From NCBI GenBank assembly GCA_965237895.1, contig CBDEGR010000002.1, positions 1,240,001 through 1,304,000 of the forward strand: a stretch of DNA of 64,000 nt. The letters are read 5' to 3'. A program made the translations under genes and the position numbers. Below, piece after piece: positions 34,995-44,410 of this stretch. Position 1 is the stretch's first letter. The number at the start of each line of letters is the position of its first letter. Under the pieces are notes generated by a model. It saw only the letters and a list, made by a program, of their open reading frames with translations. It ran no database searches and had not been told where the DNA came from. This DNA is from CBDEGR01 sp965237895. GTDB taxonomy: Bacteria > Acidobacteriota > Terriglobia > UBA7540 > JAPUME01.

Positions 34995-36302
34995 TTATCC
35001 TGGGGGGGATGCAGGGCGGAAAGAATCCTCCCGGGGAGGCTCGACCTTCCCGACGATGAATAGGTAGGACAGCATGGCGGGTATCATCACCAACGCGCCG
35101 AGGGCAAAAGGTACCAGGTACGACCCGGTCATCTCAACCAAGAATCCCGTTACAAGAGGGGCGATGATGCCCGCAACGTTTCCGCTAAAATTCATAGCAC
35201 CGGCCCAGATGCCTACCTCCTTGCGGGGTGCGCAGGTCTGCTGAATCACCAACATGTTGGCCACCGAAATTCCAACCAGGGAACTGGCCGTAAGCAACGC
35301 AATCGCAACAGGCACGCTTTTTACCAACGGCACGGGGAGAATCAGCAGTCCAAACAAGAAGCCGACTACAATCAAACCCTTTCTGACTTTGGTATCCTCA
35401 AAGCCTCTCCGGATGAGGATGTCGCCCAACCGACCACCTACCGGCTGTAGGGTGGCGTACAACCAGTGCGGAAGAGATGCCCATATACCTGCGCTCAAAA
35501 TGCTCATATTGCGGGTATTTACCAGGTAGGAAGGCAGCCAAGTAAGCAGCAGGTACCAGCGATAATTGTAGAAGAAGAGACCGGCACAAATCCCCAGCAA
35601 GTTTCTGTTGATGGTAATTACTCGCTTCCTCGATCCCGACGGGACGGATGGTTTCGGACCGGGTGCCGCCTCCGGCGAGAGTTCCCGGCGCGAAGGGACG
35701 AACAAGCTCCAGGGGATCAGCCACAGTAGCGCGACGAAGCCGATGACCATGAACATGATGCGCCAGCCGTATTGAGAAATCAGGTAAGCAGTCAATATGG
35801 AACCGATCGCCGCGCCATAAGCGGTGCCGCACTCGAAGAGTCCGCTGGGGAAGCCACGTTCCTTGGGGGGAAATAGCTGCGTGACGATCTTGGTGCTGGC
35901 AGGGAAATAGGCCGACTCCCCGATACCAAGCACAATACGGGTCACCACCAGAACGGCAAAGCTTTCGGCAAAACCGGTGAAACCACAGGCCATCGACCAC
36001 AACGCAAAGGCGCCCGCATAAATCCACTTGGCGTTGAACCGGTCCACGGCCCACCCGATCGGGATTTGCATGAGCGCGTAAGACCAGAAAAATCCGGAAA
36101 GCAGGACCCCCTGCGCTGCGGGGGAAAAATTAAGCTCGGTGGAAATCAAGGGGAGGGCCAAGGATAGGCTTCCGCGATCGATGTAGTTGATCATGGAAGC
36201 GGCGAACATCAACCCCACAGAACCCCACTTCTGGCGGGAGGTTACACCCGGCATCCGCCATGGTTCGGAATAGGTTCGGGGAGGGTTCGCCGTATCGGAC
36301 AT
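34995..36302 (-). CDS. MFS transporter, anion:cation symporter (ACS) family
   Basis: A 435-residue, 12-helix permease of the ACS family, whose members import sugar acids such as galactonate and glucarate with H+. Signatures: INYIDRGSLSLALPLI in helix 1, FFWSYALMQIPIGWAVDRF (helix 2 and loop 2-3), RIVLGIGESAYFPASTKI in helix 4, and YGWRIMFMVIGFVALLWL in helix 6. ATG follows GAAGGAG. The upstream partner on the same strand is the mandelate racemase-like dehydratase at 37.1-38.3 kb, consistent with a sugar-acid catabolic cluster. A conserved promoter (36585-36613) lies about 285 bp upstream and probably drives it. Confidence 0.88.
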   Translation of the reverse strand: MSDTANPPRTYSEPWRMPGVTSRQKWGSVGLMFAASMINYIDRGSLSLALPLISTELNFSPAAQGVLLSGFFWSYALMQIPIGWAVDRFNAKWIYAGAFALWSMACGFTGFAESFAVLVVTRIVLGIGESAYFPASTKIVTQLFPPKERGFPSGLFECGTAYGAAIGSILTAYLISQYGWRIMFMVIGFVALLWLIPWSLFVPSRRELSPEAAPGPKPSVPSGSRKRVITINRNLLGICAGLFFYNYRWYLLLTWLPSYLVNTRNMSILSAGIWASLPHWLYATLQPVGGRLGDILIRRGFEDTKVRKGLIVVGFLFGLLILPVPLVKSVPVAIALLTASSLVGISVANMLVIQQTCAPRKEVGIWAGAMNFSGNVAGIIAPLVTGFLVEMTGSYLVPFALGALVMIPAMLSYLFIVGKVEPPREDSFRPASPPG

Positions 36303-36827
36303 CAGAACTCCTTCTCATAGCCTAGGCCATCCTAGGGGCGCTATTGCCGCAGGACTTTTGTACCGTGCACAATCTCCTCCTCTGGCAAGGACCTTCGCCT
36401 CTTCCCCTTGCAGGTTACCTTGTGGAGGGAAGCGGAAGACCCAAGCGGTGGGACTGACTGGTTTGCGAATCCCTGGTAACGGGAGACTAGAACCTATCTA
36501 CCTATCTCATAAATGCCAAAGCAGGCCATTGCGTTCGCACAAGTCCGACCTCAGAGGAAAAAACCCCCGTTTTTCGATTGGGCTATCTTAGTCGGTACCC
36601 GAGGGCAAGTCAACGCGGATCATCCAAAAACATCTGATTTTGGAACGGTCGGAACCCCTGACACCGTGTCAGTAGTTTCAGTGGGTTGCGGGGGCCGTTA
36701 CAAGCAGGTTTTTGGAACGCTAAGAAGCGGCTCGGTAGAGGGTCCCAAGTCCGATACCCATGTCCCTTGAGAGATTGTCCGCCAGGAAGCCCCCTGGGCA
36801 CGTAGGCGGGCGATTCTGGCGCGCAGT
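36303..36827. other. long leader / intergenic region upstream of the ACS transporter
   Basis: Holds the third copy of the TTGACT-17-TAAGAT promoter (see that entry). Beyond it I see no gene or stable hairpin terminator; the distance from promoter to transporter start implies an untranslated leader of nearly 300 nt. Confidence 0.4.
36585..36613 (-). promoter_or_regulatory. sigma-70-like promoter, copy 3
   Basis: Minus strand: TTGACT (36613-36608), 17-bp spacer, TAAGAT (36590-36585), followed by AGCCCAATCGAAAAA, which parallels TGCTGCATCGAAAAA in copy 2. The kinase start is not present downstream here. It points toward the ACS transporter. Confidence 0.7.
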
Positions 36828-37120
36828 CTACGGCAACGCACGCCGCCAGAGAGGTTGAATCGTAGCCGGTGCCACCGTCATCTGCATTGACGAGGCCGCT
36901 GGGTCGGAGAAATACTTGTCTATCGTGATGCGTGCTTCGCCCATAGCCTGGTGTCGTTGCTTGCGGTCTTTATCCAGGCAACGGTGAAGCAGGTTCTGAA
37001 TTGGCGCAGGCGTGCCAGAGGGCAGAGCCTCCCAGTCCGGCTCCCTCATGATTATCGCCGCCAAGGTGTCGGAGACTGGCTGACCTTCAAAAGTCCGCTT
37101 GCCGGTCAGCACGAAAACGT
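36828..37120 (-). pseudogene. Ser/Thr protein kinase 3' fragment
   Basis: The minus strand encodes the end of a PknB-like kinase domain: LTGKRTFEGQPVSDTLAAII, REPDWEALPSGTP and LLHRCLDKDRKQRHQAMGEA, then a short juxtamembrane tail ending WRRALP and a stop where a transmembrane helix would follow. ATP-binding and catalytic loops are missing. The upstream end overlaps the last codons of the dehydratase gene, so the DNA was joined there. It may be the other end of the kinase family whose 5' stubs lie at 12.1 and 27.5 kb. Confidence 0.8.
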
Positions 37121-38271
37121 TCGATTGCTCCCTCATCCAGCTTGATTCCCAACCCCGGGGATTGGGGTAGGGGAATCTGGCCCTCGACGAACCGAAACTC
37201 TTCTTTCACCAATTCCTTCCGTAACGGCGACTCTGACAGCGAAGCCGGTAGAAATTCAACGTACGGGCAATGCGGTGCCGTCACACTCAGATGAACCGAA
37301 GCCGCAATTCCGATCGCCGTTTTCCAGCAGTGGGGGACCACCAGCCTTCCTCGGTCGGCGGCAAGATGGCTAACCCGACGTGCCTCCGTCAGGCCCCCGA
37401 CGCGTCCGACGTCCGGTTGCACGACGTCCACCTTTCCTCGGTCCATTAAATCCAGGAACTCGAACCGGGTACTTTGCAGCTCGCCTGCTGCAATGCGAAT
37501 CGGCGAGTGTTCCTGAAGATAGGCGTACCCCTCCAAATCGTCCAGTTGGATGGGAGTTTCCAGGAAGAACAGGTCGTAGGGTTCCAACTGTTCCAGAACT
37601 CGTAAGGCCTCTTTCGCATTCGTCCAGCAGTAACACACGTCCACCATCATGGTGAAATCCCAACCTACGGCCTCCCGGCAGGCCGCCACAATTTCGACGA
37701 TGACGTCATCGGGCTCTTGCAGGCGGTTGTGCGTGTAAGGACCCTTGACGCATACTTCCATTTTGCCCGCCCGGAAACCAAACCGCTTGGCTTCCTTGGC
37801 CTTCTGCACCAGGGAATCCCGGTAGGTGGCCGCCGTCTCCCCGACGGGTAACAGCGAGGCATAAGGAGTAACAGCCTCCTTGCTGGCTCCACCCAGCAAC
37901 TTCCAGCAAGGAACACCGAGCGCTTTTCCTCGGATATCCCAGAGTGCAATATCCAGTGCTCCGATGGCGCAGATGCCGAGCCCCCGCCGCCCGGTCATGA
38001 AGCTCCCCGTGTACAGCTTCTCCCAGAGAGCTTCGGTGTTGAGGGGGTCCTCCCCGATCAGCATCTCCTCAAGCCCCAGGCCAAGAATGTGGGTCCCTCG
38101 CGCGTGGATCATCGCCTGAGCCACCCAGGGATTCGTATCCACCTCCCCGATCCCCACAATTCCATCGTCGGTATGGACCTGGACGACGATATCGTCCTGA
38201 GCAGACGAACAAGCGTCCCGATCGTAGTGAGGGTCTAATAGGACATGCGATTCGATTTTTGTGATTTTCAT
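37087..38271 (-). CDS. enolase-superfamily dehydratase (mandelate racemase/muconate lactonizing type) 1
   Basis: A 394-residue sugar-acid dehydratase-like enzyme. The N-terminal capping domain spans about 1-125. Barrel residues are recognisable: Lys in FRAGKMEV (about 167-174), metal ligands Asp in MVDVCYCW, Glu in FLETPIQLDD and Glu in RIAAGELQS, Asp in VVQPDVGRVGG, and a general-base His in VVPHCWKTAIG (about 322). The usual KxK is KME here. Such enzymes abstract the alpha proton of a sugar acid and usually dehydrate it; the substrate is unknown. The last few codons overlap a kinase fragment, so the native C-terminus may have been replaced. Upstream ribosome site is weak. Confidence 0.85.
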   Translation of the reverse strand: MKITKIESHVLLDPHYDRDACSSAQDDIVVQVHTDDGIVGIGEVDTNPWVAQAMIHARGTHILGLGLEEMLIGEDPLNTEALWEKLYTGSFMTGRRGLGICAIGALDIALWDIRGKALGVPCWKLLGGASKEAVTPYASLLPVGETAATYRDSLVQKAKEAKRFGFRAGKMEVCVKGPYTHNRLQEPDDVIVEIVAACREAVGWDFTMMVDVCYCWTNAKEALRVLEQLEPYDLFFLETPIQLDDLEGYAYLQEHSPIRIAAGELQSTRFEFLDLMDRGKVDVVQPDVGRVGGLTEARRVSHLAADRGRLVVPHCWKTAIGIAASVHLSVTAPHCPYVEFLPASLSESPLRKELVKEEFRFVEGQIPLPQSPGLGIKLDEGAIERFRADRQADF

Positions 38272-38557
38272 ATGAAGTCAGCTTCTTAAAACTATAGATT
38301 TTGGCCTGCTTGGGAAATCGGCAATTCCCATCGCACGTAAACGATAATTTTGGAGGACATGCAGACCTGGAACTCTTAAAATAATCTCGCTCTCCCTCGA
38401 CTGAGGATAAACATTTCTCAGCCTTCGAATCACAGCAAGGATTGTTGATCGGCTTCCAATTTCACCACCATTATATTCCTGCCACATTTTCCATCCAACC
38501 GCAAACTCTTCCTCATGCCCCCTCGTTATTAGGCAGGAGGAATTCCATGGCGGCTCG

Positions 38558-39465
38558 TTAAGGAGTTAGGTCAACGCAAGGCATATTCAGGATTTCGGCA
38601 ACCTTCTTCATCTCCGCTTCGACGGGAGCATTCACAAGAGCGAAATGGTGGCAGGTACCGACCCTCGCGATATTTTTGAAATAGCGCAGAGCGGAACGCG
38701 AGGGCGGAACACGGGATGCTCAAAGTGAACATCCTGCGGGGGTACGTCCACCGACTCGCCCGAGGCAATCCGCATCTCATAGCTATCCCGACCTCGGGAA
38801 GAAGGTCACCAGGGGCACAGGGCCGGGATGGGTAATGAACTCCGGGAGAACTCCGAAATGGGGAGCACCCGGCACGCGGTAAAAATTGACGAATTGCGTG
38901 TTCCGAAGCTTGGGGCGAGTGCCTTCTTTCGCCATGGAGAAGCCGGCAGAGCCTCCCTCGTGGCCGCCGAGAATGAAGTTCTCCTTCTCGTCAAAGACCA
39001 AATGCTCCCCCAAATAGCACGGTTTCCCCGTGAGGGAGCGTAAGAGGATGCCCGCCACGGCGGTCGAGAGATCGCCTTCGGTTGTTACGACAACCCCCTG
39101 ATCGATCAAGCGGGCCATCCCCAGGGCCGGCAACATGCCACAAGCAGGCATGAGGCCGGGGAACATATCGATGGCCAGCGCGTCGATCACCGCATCTTGC
39201 ACTGGGCGTTCCAGACCGATGGCCTGCCGGGCCGCAAGGCGCACCTCCTCTTTCGAGGGTTCCACCACCTCGTAAGACTTGTAGAGTTGGTCTGTCAGGG
39301 ATTGCGCCTCTTCAGCCGCAACTTTTTCCGTGTATTTCTGCAAGTCGGTGATGTAAAGAAAGGAAAGCCGAATACCGGTCTGTCCCATCATGCGGGTTTC
39401 ATCCGGTAAGGTATCGTACATCGGGACACCGGCGCTGCGGTGAGGCAGAAACCCGATCTTGCTGC
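38558..39465 (-). pseudogene. sugar isomerase (L-fucose/L-arabinose isomerase-like), frameshifted
   Basis: The main frame (to 38783) reads SKIGFLPHRSAGVPMYDTLP, FPGLMPACGMLPALGMARLI, TTEGDLSTAVAGILLRSLTG, ILGGHEGGSAGFSMAKEG and PGPVPLVTFFPR, then stops. A second frame continues DSYEMRIASGESVDVP and VHFEHPVFRPRVPL, and a third completes it (YFKNIARVGTCHHFALVNAP to MPCVDLTP). The order and motifs match the C-terminal half of L-fucose/L-arabinose isomerase-like proteins. Two frameshifts (near 38785 and 38690) and loss of the N-terminal half make it non-functional. Its 5' end is fused to a DUF1501 fragment. Confidence 0.75.
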
Positions 39466-39700
39466 CAGTTCTGAATGGCGTTGATGGGCAACCCCTGCGG
39501 ATCATTCAGGACCACATACGCGGGTAAATTCTGATTTTCACTCCCCAGACCATAGACAATCCATGCTCCCATGGAGGGGCGCCCCGAAAGCATATGGCCC
39601 GTCTGCATGACGAACAGCGCTGGCTCATGGTTGAAATGGGTGGTAAACATGAGTCGGAAGAACATGGAACGCTTCTCCTCCCCGGAAAATCGGAAAATCT
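39466..39700 (-). pseudogene. duplicated internal fragment of DUF1501 gene
   Basis: About 75 codons (MFTTHFNHEPALFVMQTGHM to GLPINAIQNW) duplicate the corresponding part of the DUF1501 gene 1 kb away (about 40600-40800), with few changes (MFTTHFTHEPALFIMQTGRM there). Start and end are missing. It marks a partial duplication or recombination join next to the broken isomerase. Confidence 0.85.
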
Positions 39701-39779
39701 GCGGAACCAAAACTCGCGTACACCGGCGGAGGGAAATTAGTTCAAATCAGGACAGTAACCTGTGGAAGAGACCACCCTG

Positions 39780-41246
39780 TCAGGCCAGAATTCCTTTGAC
39801 TACATGGGCCGGCTCAACTCCCGTGAGCCGTTCGTCCAATCCGTGATGGTTGTACACCAAATCTTCGTGATTCATCCCCAATTGATGCAAAATCGTCGCA
39901 TGGAAATCAGGCACACTGACCGGGTTTTCCACTGCCTTGTATCCGATCTCATCGGTGGCCCCGTAAACGGTCCCACCCTTAACCCCTCCTCCGGCCATCC
40001 ACGTCGTGAAGCCTGCCGGTCCATGATCTCGACCCACATTCTTTGACCCCATCTGAGAAAATGGCATCCGGCCAAACTCTCCACCCCAAACCACCAGCGT
40101 GCTGTCGAGCAGCCCTCGCTGCTTCAAATCCTTCAACAGAGCCCCCACCGGTTGATCTGTCTTCCCGCAACAGTAACGCAAGCCCTTTTCAAGATTCGAA
40201 TGGTTGTCCCAAATTTGGGATTCAATATAAATCTGCACGACCCGCACTCCGCGTTCCACCAGACGCCGCGCCATCAAGCAGCGCCGCCCATAGGAGGCCG
40301 TGAGATCGTTATTCAACCCGTACATCTCCTGCGTGGCCGGACTTTCTTGGGAAACATCCAGGGCGTCGGTGGCCGACATCTGCATCCGCGCCGCCAGTTC
40401 ATAGCTTGAAATCCTGGCATCCAGCTCGGGATATCCAGGATGCTTGCTTCGATGATCCCGGTCGAGCTGATTCAAGATCGACCTCGTTTCCTCAAGCACT
40501 CGCCCCGGAAACTCCTTGCGTGGCTGTAAATTGAGCAGGGGAGAACCTTCCGAACGCATCCGAGTTCCCTGGAAAACCGGAGGTAGCCATCCCGACTCCC
40601 AGTTCTGGATCCCGTTGATGGGTAAGGCCTTCGGATCATCCAGGACCACGTAAGCCGGCAAGTTTTGATTCTCACTGCCAAGTCCATAGACGACCCAGGC
40701 TCCCATGGAGGGGCGCCCCGAAAGCATGCGGCCCGTCTGCATGATGAATAAAGCCGGCTCATGGGTGAAGTGTGTGGTGAACATGGAGCGGATCAGAGCA
40801 ATGTCATCCACTTGCTTCGCCAAGTGCGGCATGACATTCGCAATTTCCGTCCCGGATTGCCCGGACTTGGCAAACTTGAAGGGCGAGGGCATCAGGCCAC
40901 CCGCATCTTCGATATTCTCTATATTATTGGCAATTTCGCGACTGGGAGCTTGACCGCTGAATTTCTCCAGGGCCGGCTTCGGATCAAACAGATCCACCTG
41001 GCTGGGGCCTCCGTTCATAAATAGCTGGATTACCGACTTTGCCGTTGGCTCAAAGTGCGCCGGCCGCGGCTTCAGATCGGCCACTTGAGGGGTCGAGGCC
41101 GCTAAAGCAGGATTGGTGCCAAAAAGATCGTTTCCCAGCAGATAGGCCAGAGTGCCCCCGAAAAGACCATCCCCCACGCGCCCGAAGAAATCCCGGCGCG
41201 ACGGCAGAGTTGCCTTTTTCACTTCTCCAACCCTCTTAGAACTCAT
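39780..41246 (-). CDS. DUF1501 protein, Tat-exported (1)
   Basis: A 488-residue protein of the DUF1501 family (alkaline phosphatase/sulfatase-like fold, common in Planctomycetota, Verrucomicrobiota and Solibacteres). It has a twin-arginine leader (LPSRRDFFGRVGDGLFGG), then VIQLFMNGGPSQVDLFDPKP (about 67-86), the HEPALFIMQTGRMLSGRPSM region (about 153), ARRLVERGVRVVQIYIES, VVWGGEFGRMPF and GRDHGPAGFTTWMAGGGVKG. ATG at 41246 follows GAGGAGGAG, which overlaps the stop of the DUF1553 gene upstream, so the two are translationally coupled. Such pairs are thought to handle polysaccharide-derived or sulfated compounds outside the cell; activity is unproven. Confidence 0.88.
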   Translation of the reverse strand: MSSKRVGEVKKATLPSRRDFFGRVGDGLFGGTLAYLLGNDLFGTNPALAASTPQVADLKPRPAHFEPTAKSVIQLFMNGGPSQVDLFDPKPALEKFSGQAPSREIANNIENIEDAGGLMPSPFKFAKSGQSGTEIANVMPHLAKQVDDIALIRSMFTTHFTHEPALFIMQTGRMLSGRPSMGAWVVYGLGSENQNLPAYVVLDDPKALPINGIQNWESGWLPPVFQGTRMRSEGSPLLNLQPRKEFPGRVLEETRSILNQLDRDHRSKHPGYPELDARISSYELAARMQMSATDALDVSQESPATQEMYGLNNDLTASYGRRCLMARRLVERGVRVVQIYIESQIWDNHSNLEKGLRYCCGKTDQPVGALLKDLKQRGLLDSTLVVWGGEFGRMPFSQMGSKNVGRDHGPAGFTTWMAGGGVKGGTVYGATDEIGYKAVENPVSVPDFHATILHQLGMNHEDLVYNHHGLDERLTGVEPAHVVKGILA

Positions 41247-41257
41247 ACTACTCCTCC

Positions 41258-44251
41258 TCAATGAACGTAAATGAACTCAGCCGAATTCAACATGGCATGG
41301 CAGAAAGCAGCCAACCCCTCCCAGCGCGCCCGAGCTTGCTTGGGCCCCGCCGGCACTTCCTCTTCCAGGTGCTCCCGCCAGTGCTGCATCAACTTTCGCA
41401 CATCCGCTGCTCCTTTCACTCGTTCCTCTTCCGACGGCGACCGCGAGAGCGCCATCAAATAAACCCGTTCGACCTGTTTCTCAAAATCCTCATCCCCCAC
41501 TGCATCCATCACTCGCCCTGCAAAATACCGCGCATTCTCCCGTAACATCTCGCTGTTCCACAACTGCAGCGCTTGCGAGGAGACCGTTGACTGATCCCGC
41601 TTCAAACAGTTCGGATTCAACTGAGGCGCATCGAAGGCTTCAAGCATCGTCAGGGGTGTGGAACGCCGCTGCAGTATATAAATACTTCGACGGCAGCCCG
41701 CGTTCGAGCACTTCACCACAACTTCCCCATCCGGCCGGACCTCTACTTCTTCGGGGAAACCAAAAGCTTTCGTATCCAGACGTTTCGCCACCTTCAAAAT
41801 CGAATCCCGGATCGCATCTGCATCCAGGCGAAGCATGGGAAATCTCCCCAGCAGCTTATTCTCCGGGTCGGCTCTGTCACGACTCGAATCCCAACTCGAG
41901 CTCTGCCGATACACCCCCGAGGTCATGATCAGCTTATGCAGCGCCTTTAAGCTCCATTCCTGTCGCACAAATTCCGTCGCCAGCCAATCCAGTAACCTCG
42001 GATGCGATGGCTTGGCTCCCATCCGCCCGAAATTCCCCGGGGTCTCCACCAGCCCATTCCCAAAGTGGTGCTGCCACACCCGATTCACCATGACCCGAGA
42101 CGTTAAGGGGTGATTTGGCTGTACCAACCATCGCGCCAGTGCCAGCCGGCGTCCGGTGGTCTGCGTCGTCCATCCCGGCTTGACCACCTCGTAGGGCTTT
42201 AACCCTGCCCTCAGCACCGACGGCACTCCGGGGCCGACCAGCTCTCCAGGATTCTGATAATCTCCTCGTCGCAGCACATAGGTCGGCGTCGGATCCTCTC
42301 CTCCTACATCAAATAACGCACGGATTCCCGGCTTTCGCTTCAGCTTCTTCTGCGCCACGAAGGTGGCTTTCCTGACTTTCGCTGCCTCCGCTTTGTAATC
42401 CTCAAACCTCTCCACCAATTCTTCCTTCTTTACCTTGAGCGTTCCCTCGAACTTCTCCACCAAATACTTCAGTACCGGGCTTCGTTCCTCCGCCGGTATC
42501 TTGAGGGCTTTTCGCACGTCCGCCCTTACCCCCTCGGGCAGCTTCTCCAGCTTCTCTTCCAAAAGCTTTTCTCGGTACGGCCGCGCCTTGTCTTCCAAGG
42601 AGCCCTCCAAACGCTTAATTTCCTCCCGAATCGGCGCGTTGTGGGCTTCCACTTCCTTACGTTCCTGCTCGGGGACGTAAGACAAACTGCGTTGAGGATA
42701 TGCCCCTTGTCCCTGGGTAGCGACTTCACTCCTGTTGGGAGAATACCAATCGTAAGGATCGAAGGCTGTCCGGAAGATAGCGCTGAATCGATAGTAGTCC
42801 CGCTGCGGGATGGGATCGAACTTGTGGCTATGGCATTGAGCGCACCCCATCGTCAGCCCCATCACCATCGACCCAAAGATTTCCACCTGATTCGCGACCA
42901 CTGCCAGCCGCTCATGGATGGAATTATTGGCAAACGAATAGGTGCCATCAGGCCCCATGCGGAGAAAACCCGTGGCCACCAGATTGTCACGCTGCTCCGG
43001 AGTCAGATCTTTGGCCGCCTTATAATCAAACAACTCATCGCCCGCAATCTGCTCCACCAGGAATCGGTCATACGGTTTGTCACCGTTCAGAGACCGAATT
43101 ACATAGTCCCGATATCGGTAAGTATTAGGTCGAACCAAATCGGCATCTATGATGCCTTCCGAGTCGGCATAGCCGGCAGCATCGAGCCAATATCGACCCC
43201 ATCGCTCTCCATAATGGGGCGAGGCCAGCAGCCGATCGATCACCCGCTCATACGCGACGGGACTTTCATCCTGCAGATACGCTTCCACCTCTTCCGGGTC
43301 CGGCGGCAAACCGATCAGATCCATGTACGCCCGCCTCAGCAGCACCCAACGATCCGCCTCCGGGGAAAAACTCAGCTCTTTCTCCTCCAGCTTCTCCAGC
43401 AAAAAGGCGTCAATCGGCGTGCGCACCAACTCTTTCCCCTTCACCTTTGGCACCTGCGGCCGCTTCGGCGGCTGGAAAGACCAGAATTGCCGATCCTCCT
43501 CGGCGACCAGGGGGTCTGGGCCCCCGTCCACCTTCATTACCTGTACGGGCTCTACCGGCGCCCCCGCGAAAATCCACTCACGCAACTCCTCCAGCTCACT
43601 CGAGGTCACCGGGCGGACTGCATAATCTAGCTGCATTTCCTTAGGCGGCATCTCCTCGGAGACGATTCGCTTAATCAGAAGGCTCTCCTCCGGCCGCCCT
43701 GGAAAGATCGCCGGCCCGGACTTTCCGCCTTTCAGCAGGCTGGCCTGGGTTCGCACATCCAGTCCTCCTTCCTGCTTCCGCTTCCCGTGACACGCTGCAC
43801 ACCGTACATGCAGGATAGGCACCATGACGTCCCGATCCGTCACCTTCACTATCCTCGACGGCCTGGCCTCTTGCCCTTCCTTTAACGCGCCTCCTTCAAT
43901 CCACTCCCGAATTACCGCCAACTCCGCCTCGCTCAGCTTCTCTCCCACGAGCGGCATGGATCCTGTCTCTACCTTCTCATACAGCAGGCTTTCTTTCGGT
44001 TCGCCCGGTTCTACCGACGGCCCTGACTCTCCTCCCTTCACCACGCTCTCCTGCGTCCGCAAGTCCAGCCCGTTCTGCTGCAACTTCTCCCCATGACAGG
44101 CCAAACACTTCGCCTCAAAGATCGGCAAAATGTCGGATTCAAAACGAGGGATTCTCTGGCTGGCTTCTTCCTGTGCGGTTGAAACCGAAACACCCACCAA
44201 CCCCAGCGACATAAGGACAAACAGACTCAAACGCCACGGCTGGAGTGCCAT
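41258..44251 (-). CDS. multiheme DUF1549/DUF1553 protein with two cytochrome c domains
   Basis: A 997-residue exported protein. Signal peptide (WRLSLFVLMSLGLVGVSVSTAQ) is followed by two planctomycete-type cytochrome c domains, CLACH (49-53) and CAACH (about 153), each with the GLD(L/V)R motif and a SGP motif. Then comes DUF1549 (IDAFLLEKLEEKELSF, DLIGLPPDPEEVEAY, HYGERWGRYWLDAAGYADSE, and CAQCHSHKFDPIPQRDYY, a third CxxCH). DUF1553 closes the protein (RLALARWLVQPNHPLTSRVMVNRVWQHHFG onward, ending NSAEFIYVH). The ATG at 44251 is chosen because it starts the signal peptide; the frame runs 42 codons further upstream without one. It precedes and overlaps the DUF1501 gene in one operon. Confidence 0.9.
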   Translation of the reverse strand: MALQPWRLSLFVLMSLGLVGVSVSTAQEEASQRIPRFESDILPIFEAKCLACHGEKLQQNGLDLRTQESVVKGGESGPSVEPGEPKESLLYEKVETGSMPLVGEKLSEAELAVIREWIEGGALKEGQEARPSRIVKVTDRDVMVPILHVRCAACHGKRKQEGGLDVRTQASLLKGGKSGPAIFPGRPEESLLIKRIVSEEMPPKEMQLDYAVRPVTSSELEELREWIFAGAPVEPVQVMKVDGGPDPLVAEEDRQFWSFQPPKRPQVPKVKGKELVRTPIDAFLLEKLEEKELSFSPEADRWVLLRRAYMDLIGLPPDPEEVEAYLQDESPVAYERVIDRLLASPHYGERWGRYWLDAAGYADSEGIIDADLVRPNTYRYRDYVIRSLNGDKPYDRFLVEQIAGDELFDYKAAKDLTPEQRDNLVATGFLRMGPDGTYSFANNSIHERLAVVANQVEIFGSMVMGLTMGCAQCHSHKFDPIPQRDYYRFSAIFRTAFDPYDWYSPNRSEVATQGQGAYPQRSLSYVPEQERKEVEAHNAPIREEIKRLEGSLEDKARPYREKLLEEKLEKLPEGVRADVRKALKIPAEERSPVLKYLVEKFEGTLKVKKEELVERFEDYKAEAAKVRKATFVAQKKLKRKPGIRALFDVGGEDPTPTYVLRRGDYQNPGELVGPGVPSVLRAGLKPYEVVKPGWTTQTTGRRLALARWLVQPNHPLTSRVMVNRVWQHHFGNGLVETPGNFGRMGAKPSHPRLLDWLATEFVRQEWSLKALHKLIMTSGVYRQSSSWDSSRDRADPENKLLGRFPMLRLDADAIRDSILKVAKRLDTKAFGFPEEVEVRPDGEVVVKCSNAGCRRSIYILQRRSTPLTMLEAFDAPQLNPNCLKRDQSTVSSQALQLWNSEMLRENARYFAGRVMDAVGDEDFEKQVERVYLMALSRSPSEEERVKGAADVRKLMQHWREHLEEEVPAGPKQARARWEGLAAFCHAMLNSAEFIYVH

Positions 44252-44410
44252 CAAAGGTTTCCCTCTTCGTATTCTATACACCTCTTTATTAATTTGCATC
44301 TCACGTTTGCCCATGTCAAACTTGATCCGAAGCAGCTTCAGAAGCCTATATACTACACTTATGAGCACATTGCACAACCCTTACGACCGCTTAGGTCTCA
44401 TCCTGCGGTC

